Below are positions 59,801 to 64,000 of a stretch of 64,000 nt of DNA, one piece after another. This DNA is from Gorsachius magnificus. Its lineage: Eukaryota > Chordata > Aves > Pelecaniformes > Ardeidae. The notes under the pieces are model-generated. The model was not told the DNA's origin. It did not search any database and worked only from the letters and a program-made list of their open reading frames with translations. The stretch spans positions 154,906,258 through 154,970,257 of the forward strand of contig CM067081.1 in the NCBI GenBank assembly GCA_034008185.1. The letters are read 5' to 3'. The translations under genes and the position numbers were made by a program. Each line of letters starts with the position of its first letter. The stretch's first letter is position 1.

Positions 59801-62800
59801 TGGTGGATGTTCTTCACATCATTTCTAATTCTCCAGACTGCACTACAAAGTGACTGGTTGTATGCTTAGGGGAAGCCAGGCGGGCTCAGCAATGCAAGTG
59901 AGTTGCTCTGCACACCCCTGCACCACAGCATCTGCTGCCACGGCTTTCCTGGGAACTGCAGAGCAACAGTCAGAGGGGTTTTTCAGGTGTACAAGAATTA
60001 CTGGCCTGACTGACTGCTGACCTGAGCATACCACCCATATTGCACACCCTCCCCCCCCACCCTCAACAACACCCGTGTGCTGAGCGAGGTTACCTTGAGG
60101 TGCAGATATTAAGGAGAAGAAAGAATAGCGCCGTACATCCCATGGTGATACCCAGGCTCAGGCGTCTTCCGAGGAAATTGATGCCGAGAATGTTCAAAGG
60201 ATTTACTGGAGATAAAAAGGAAAACCATAAAAAGTTAGATGACATAACTGTAATGAGTGTCTGTCTTGATAGACTTCATGCAGCGTGCCTCAAAAATACT
60301 GCCCTGCATCCCCAGCACTTACCAAATGCTCTACAAAATGCACAAACCCTGTAACTCCCTTCCTGTATCCAAACCCTGTAGTTTGCCCCCATGACCCTTT
60401 TTTGTTTGTCCTTCCTCTCAGAGGATGGAGCCTGTCCTCTGACATTGCCCTACTGTACCACGGCAGGACACCAGCACAGGTCTTGAGCTGAGAGTAGCAC
60501 AGGCAAGGAAGACGCCCGCTGGGTGAACGCTGCTGGCCTGGGTGGGTTTGCTTCCTCTGGCCACGGCTCAGCCAAACACAGGGGGCCCAGAGTGTGCCCC
60601 GTTGAGTCCCCCCATGAGCTGGGAGCCAAGCAGGCACCTGAGTGCATGACTGGACTGGTCCCAGCCCGGCTGCACCTGCAGGATCCAACACCCGATCACT
60701 TTCTAGCTCAGTTGTTGAGAGATGAACCAAGGAAAAGATTCAACTTCCAGGAGTGTTGCAATAGCAGATCCATGCACAGAGTACCAAGTTCTTTCAAGGG
60801 CGCCTTTGAGCCATACTGCCATCCCCCAGTGCTCCCCGGAATGCTCCCCTGTTGCATTTGTCAGGCCACGCCTGGAATACTGTACAGTTCTGGTCCCCGC
60901 TATACAAAAAAGATGTGGACAGGCTGGAGGGGGTCCAGAGAAGGGCCACCAAGATGATCAAAGGACTGGGAAGCCTGCCATATGAGGATAGGCTGAGAGA
61001 ACTGGGCTTGTTCAGCCTTGAGAAAAGGAAGTTTAGAAGAGATCTCGTCACCGTGTACCAGTATTTAAAGGGTGGCTACAAATAAGACAGACACTCCTGT
61101 TTCACAAGGAGTCACATGGAAAAGATGAGGTGGAATGGTTACAAGTTGCTCTTGGGGAGATTCCGACTGGACATGAGAGGAAAATTTTTCACTATGAGAC
61201 CAGTCAACCATTGGAATAATCTCCCCAGGGGAGTGGTTGACTCCACGACACTGGACACTTTCACGATGTAGCTGGACAGGGTGCTGGGCCAGCTTGTTTA
61301 GACTGTGCTCTTCGTAGAAAGGTTGGACCAGCTGATCCTTGAGGTCCCTTCCGACCTGGTATTCTCTGATTCTGTGATGACTAATTTGTGTTTGCTGCAG
61401 AGTCCCTGGTCACTTAATTGTCCTTTGCTGTAGCATTCAGCATAGGACCTGCTCCTGAGGCCACCATCTCTTTGAAGGCAGAGCACTTGTGAGGTGCATT
61501 CAGTTACATCAATGTGACTATCTGCAATCCTTGTTTATTTATGACTTTGCAAAAACTACACATCTGGGAACTTGGGAAGGTAGGCTTGGGTCTGGTAAGT
61601 TAGGAGCAAATTCCCTTGGAATCTAACCAAGATGGTCTTTGGCTCTGCTGTTGGAAAGACTCGTGCTGAAGTTGAATTTTTCACCTGGGGAGCAATGCCC
61701 TCCCTTGCCTTCCCACCAGCTCCTGACCTGTGTCCCAGACCTTCACTTGAAGAGCCTGTGCCTGGCACTTGCCAGCAACGCTGAGGACATTTCGACCTCT
61801 GGCACGTCACTAAATGCCTGCAAAGCTAAAAGCTTTGCAGCGAGTATGGGCTGGCTGTAAAAAGGGAATGGCAGGGCAGGCAGGGGAGAAGAGGTTACGT
61901 GCGATCTCGCCGACTGTGCTGATGATCATGGTCTGGTAGGCAGCGGGCCCGAACAAGTGGCAGTGGCAGGGGCTGTGGCTCTCCTCCGAGTCATCACCGG
62001 GGTCCTGCACTGGTGGTGCCGCAGAGCCACAGATGAGGTCCCGCTCCAGCAACTCAGCGCTGGCCAAGATGACGCCATAATAAGCGAAAGCTATGCCAAG
62101 CCTGTGGGAGGAAACATTGCAATGAGCAGCAGCAACAACAGGGAAGGTGAGGAAAGGGTTTTGGGTGCCCTGGGACCCCCACTGCAAGCACCAACTCTGC
62201 GTGATGGATCCCCTTAGCCCAAGCCTTACAGTGACTTGGTCACCTCACCCACGCCACACCACTACCATCTATGTCCATGCTCCTCTCTTCCTTGGAGGAA
62301 CCCAGCCCAACTCATAGCAAATCTTTTTGCTTGCCCCTTAGTGCTGTGTCTTTCTCCACAGGTGACCTGCTGCAGTCATGCTGGGGAGAGCGTGGCCCTT
62401 CGGTCCCTCTCCTCACGCAGGGCTGTAAATGGAGGCTTTTCCAAACCACCCCTTCCCAGGGGACTGGGGGAGCCTCAAGCCTTGATGCTTGCAGCTCACA
62501 TGAAGCAACCGTCTGGGTTTTTTTTTTTTTTTTTTTTTTTTAGCCCTTATCCTTTCTGCCCAGGGAATTTTTGAAAGGAGTTTTCATTAACTGGCTGGAG
62601 AGGCTCACATTGCACCCTGGCTGGCTGTCAAGAACACAGCATTGGTGATGGCAGCCTGGCTGTGTCATTATCAAGTAATTCAGCATACGCCTAATCATAA
62701 GCAGGCCGAGAAGTAATTTTCACTTTTTTTTTATCCCCCCTGGCAGTTTCAGAAATGAGCAGCAGAATCTGGGCTAGGAAACGAGCTGCCTGGAGAGGCG

Positions 62801-63654
62801 GGGGATGCTCAGGGCACGAGGGCGGGAATGCAAACCCAAGAACAAGCCAGCAACTCCTGGGGGGGACTAGGAGAGAAAGGAGGATTAAAAAACAAAAAGA
62901 AAGATATTTCATAACACTCATACAAGTTGAGGGGAAAAAACCCATAAAAAATTCAAGGCCTGACTGAGCAACTTTTTGGGTCAATGAGTTCCCACGGACC
63001 CATTATTTATACATTTCCATTCCAGACAGCAAAGTCAATGAAACATATATTACCCTTGCATACAGCTATCAGGAACGTTGCATATGAAACCCGTCTCTCT
63101 TCAATCTTAATTTTCCCCAGACAGTAGGACTGGGTAATGAGTTTCTGTTGGAGCCCTATTTCACTGATACATTGGCCGGCCTGCGAAGGTGGTGCATTTC
63201 TCCTTCTCTTGGGAAGAACAAGTTTACACAGAGGAGGGAAGCAGAGTTGCAGGCATGTTGCCAGTGCGCGTTGCCGGCAGCCCTGGGCTCTCCCTCCTGC
63301 AGCTCTCGCCTGGCTTGGACCCCACAACCCCTGAGCCACCCTGTCCTGAGGAAGGACTGGCAGAGCCCTGCACCACCCTGGATGTCCAGCCTTTTTCTGC
63401 CTGTGTTAACACCGACTGACACGGGGTGTCTGAGGCATGGTCTGAGATCAGGACATGCCTACCATGACCCGTGCCGCCAGAGTCAGCAGGAGGCTTCTGC
63501 TCCCTGTACACATTCAGCTGAGAGAATGAGCTGATAAGAAAGAAGGGGGGGAAAAAAAAAAAAAAAAGTCTTCTTTTTACCATATGATCCATATCTGCAA
63601 AGTGGTTCTGAGGTATTTGGGGTGGATGAGGTCCTTGAATCTTCCTCTCCTTTC
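56767..63654 (-). CDS. SVOPL: SVOPL, C-terminal half (5' partial, six exons)
   Basis: SVOPL is an SV2-related member of the major facilitator superfamily, a membrane protein with 12 predicted membrane segments and no firmly known substrate. Six exons join in frame into 675 bases (225 residues), close to the second half of the 492-residue human protein: a cytoplasmic segment [20 protein letters not shown], then membrane segments 7 to 12. The large loop after segment 7 (from LERDLICGS to PCHCHLFGP) is shorter than in human. All borders are GT..AG. Exons for the N-terminal half lie beyond base 64000. SVOPL next to TRIM24, tail to tail, matches the human order at 7q34. SVOP is the closest paralogue; the loop and C-terminus favour SVOPL. 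Confidence 0.95.
56881..57257 (-). other. SVOPL: SVOPL intron
   Basis: A short intron with nothing recognised. Confidence 0.9.
57258..57347 (-). CDS. SVOPL: SVOPL exon, segment 11 region
   Basis: It encodes [20 protein letters not shown], then [10 protein letters not shown]: 30 codons, phase 0. YPTTMRALG is the conserved loop motif between segments 10 and 11. Confidence 0.96.
57348..58895 (-). other. SVOPL: SVOPL intron
   Basis: Unique sequence; a T run at about 57412-57425. Nothing else recognised. Confidence 0.85.
58896..58977 (-). CDS. SVOPL: SVOPL exon, segment 10
   Basis: It encodes [20 protein letters not shown], then IYIYTAE: 27 codons after one base finishing a Ser codon. It is almost unchanged from human. 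Confidence 0.96.
58978..60093 (-). other. SVOPL: SVOPL intron
   Basis: Unique sequence; nothing recognised. Confidence 0.85.
60094..60205 (-). CDS. SVOPL: SVOPL exon, segments 8-9
   Basis: It encodes [20 protein letters not shown], then [17 protein letters not shown]. The LGRR motif is the loop between segments 8 and 9 that is conserved in sugar-porter-like transporters. Both ends split codons (C|TA and AG|C). Confidence 0.96.
60206..61898 (-). other. SVOPL: SVOPL intron with CR1
   Basis: It contains the CR1 at 60848-61381 on the opposite strand. The rest is GC-richer unique sequence; overlapping frames near 60290-60960 are chance. Confidence 0.85.
60848..61381 (+). mobile_element. CR1 LINE, 3' end fragment
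   Basis: It reads GTCAGGCCACGCCTGGAATA, then the [30 protein letters not shown] block, and ends GGTCCCTTCCGACCTGG..ATTCTCTGATTCTGTGATG, the CR1 3' end with about two octamer units. A stop and a frame break after GGYK show that it is dead. It differs from the 9065 copy and looks like another subfamily. Confidence 0.92.
61899..62101 (-). CDS. SVOPL: SVOPL exon, segment 7 and large loop
   Basis: It encodes [20 protein letters not shown], the loop from DLICGS to [10 protein letters not shown] with paired Cys residues, and [13 protein letters not shown]. One base finishes a Trp codon at the start and one begins a Leu codon at the end. Confidence 0.96.
62102..63580 (-). other. SVOPL: SVOPL intron
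   Basis: Unique GC-richer sequence with a run of 24 T at 62518-62541 (A on the SVOPL sense strand) and an A run at about 63551-63567. Overlapping frames at 63007-63534 are chance. Confidence 0.85.
63581..63654 (-). CDS. SVOPL: SVOPL exon, segment before membrane helix 7
   Basis: A 74-bp exon encoding [20 protein letters not shown], then IWII and a split Trp. It is too short for a long frame and was found by searching for the human segment [17 protein letters not shown]. Acceptor TTTGCAG, donor GTAAAA. Confidence 0.93.
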
Positions 63655-64000
63655 CTGCAAATCGTTTGATAGAAATAGAAGTTTTTTAAGAGGCATCTTT
63701 TATACAGGGGCAAGTTCTGCAGCAGCAGCTGGCACCACAGGCCCCCTGCCCTCACCCCAGGCTGCCAATGGTGCAACACAGCACCCCGTCAGTCCTCCAG
63801 AGAGGAAAGCCCCTCTTCCCAAAGGATGCTGCCCAGAGGAGGACGCACTAGGAAGGATGGAGGGGAGGAGAAGAGAACACTCTGAGCACTCCTGACCCCC
63901 ACAGGACCCCCCCCAGCTCCTGGCAGCCTGGCCCCAGCACGACCGTCATGGCACCAGAGGGGGACCTGGTTGCTGCTGGGCAGCCAGTGCTGCCAGGGCT
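63655..64000 (-). other. SVOPL: SVOPL intron, start
   Basis: Unique sequence. The preceding SVOPL exon was looked for and not seen before the window ends. Confidence 0.7.

Noticed and set aside
60290..60840. 146-codon minus-strand and 144-codon plus-strand frames
   Set aside because: GC-rich intron sequence beside a CR1; the two frames overlap on opposite strands and neither has recognisable residues.
63007..63534. Cluster of overlapping frames of 65 to 128 codons on both strands
   Set aside because: They overlap each other in several phases within an SVOPL intron and show no domain or splice context.

Overview
The window is vertebrate nuclear DNA, and its repeats point to a bird. It carries several CR1 LINE copies with the typical 3' octamer (ATTCTATG), LTRs of avian ERV type, and an old MIR-like SINE. 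Exons are small and separated by kilobase introns with GT..AG borders. No bacterial-style operon, CRISPR array or prokaryotic mobile system is present. I cannot name the species.

Two protein-coding genes lie tail to tail. The first is TRIM24 (TIF1-alpha) on the + strand. Eighteen coding exons (exons 2 to 19 by the human numbering) run from 15963 to the stop codon at 52227-52229 and encode about 921 residues: the end of the RING, two B-boxes, coiled coil, the TIF1 linker with an HP1 box, two SUMO-type sites and an LxxLL box, the PHD finger, the bromodomain and a C-terminal basic motif. Every exon junction keeps the frame. Exon 1 (N-terminus and most of the RING) lies upstream of base 1, so 1-15962 is intron 1.

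The second gene is SVOPL, an SV2-related transporter of the major facilitator superfamily, on the - strand. Six exons between 63654 and 56767 encode the C-terminal half (225 residues). The exons for the N-terminal half lie beyond base 64000. The short last exon is not certain; a candidate is given at 56480. The TRIM24-SVOPL pairing agrees with the known vertebrate gene order as I remember it.

Repeats by region. Intron 1 holds a CR1 fragment (940-1388), an LTR piece (1590-1846), a young CR1 with an open reverse-transcriptase frame and a perfect 16-copy octamer array (9065-11020), an older CR1 tail (11021-11165) and a complete solo LTR with a 5-bp target duplication (11363-12330). Intron 2 holds a CR1 fragment (19295-19935), a near full-length MIR (23186-23334) and an LTR piece just before exon 3 (24335-24440). 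Intron 3 has an old CR1 (25505-25785). Intron 11 has a solo LTR (39926-40464). An SVOPL intron has a CR1 (60848-61381). The rest is unique intronic or intergenic DNA with many sense-strand T and G/T tracts.

The two genes are not known to act together. TRIM24 is a nuclear chromatin reader and nuclear-receptor co-regulator; SVOPL is a membrane transporter-like protein. I found no new biological system here. The most useful observations are the conserved alternative 5' splice site in TRIM24 exon 9, the open CR1 frame fused to another CR1 tail, the solo LTR with its target duplication, and the unresolved 3' end of SVOPL.
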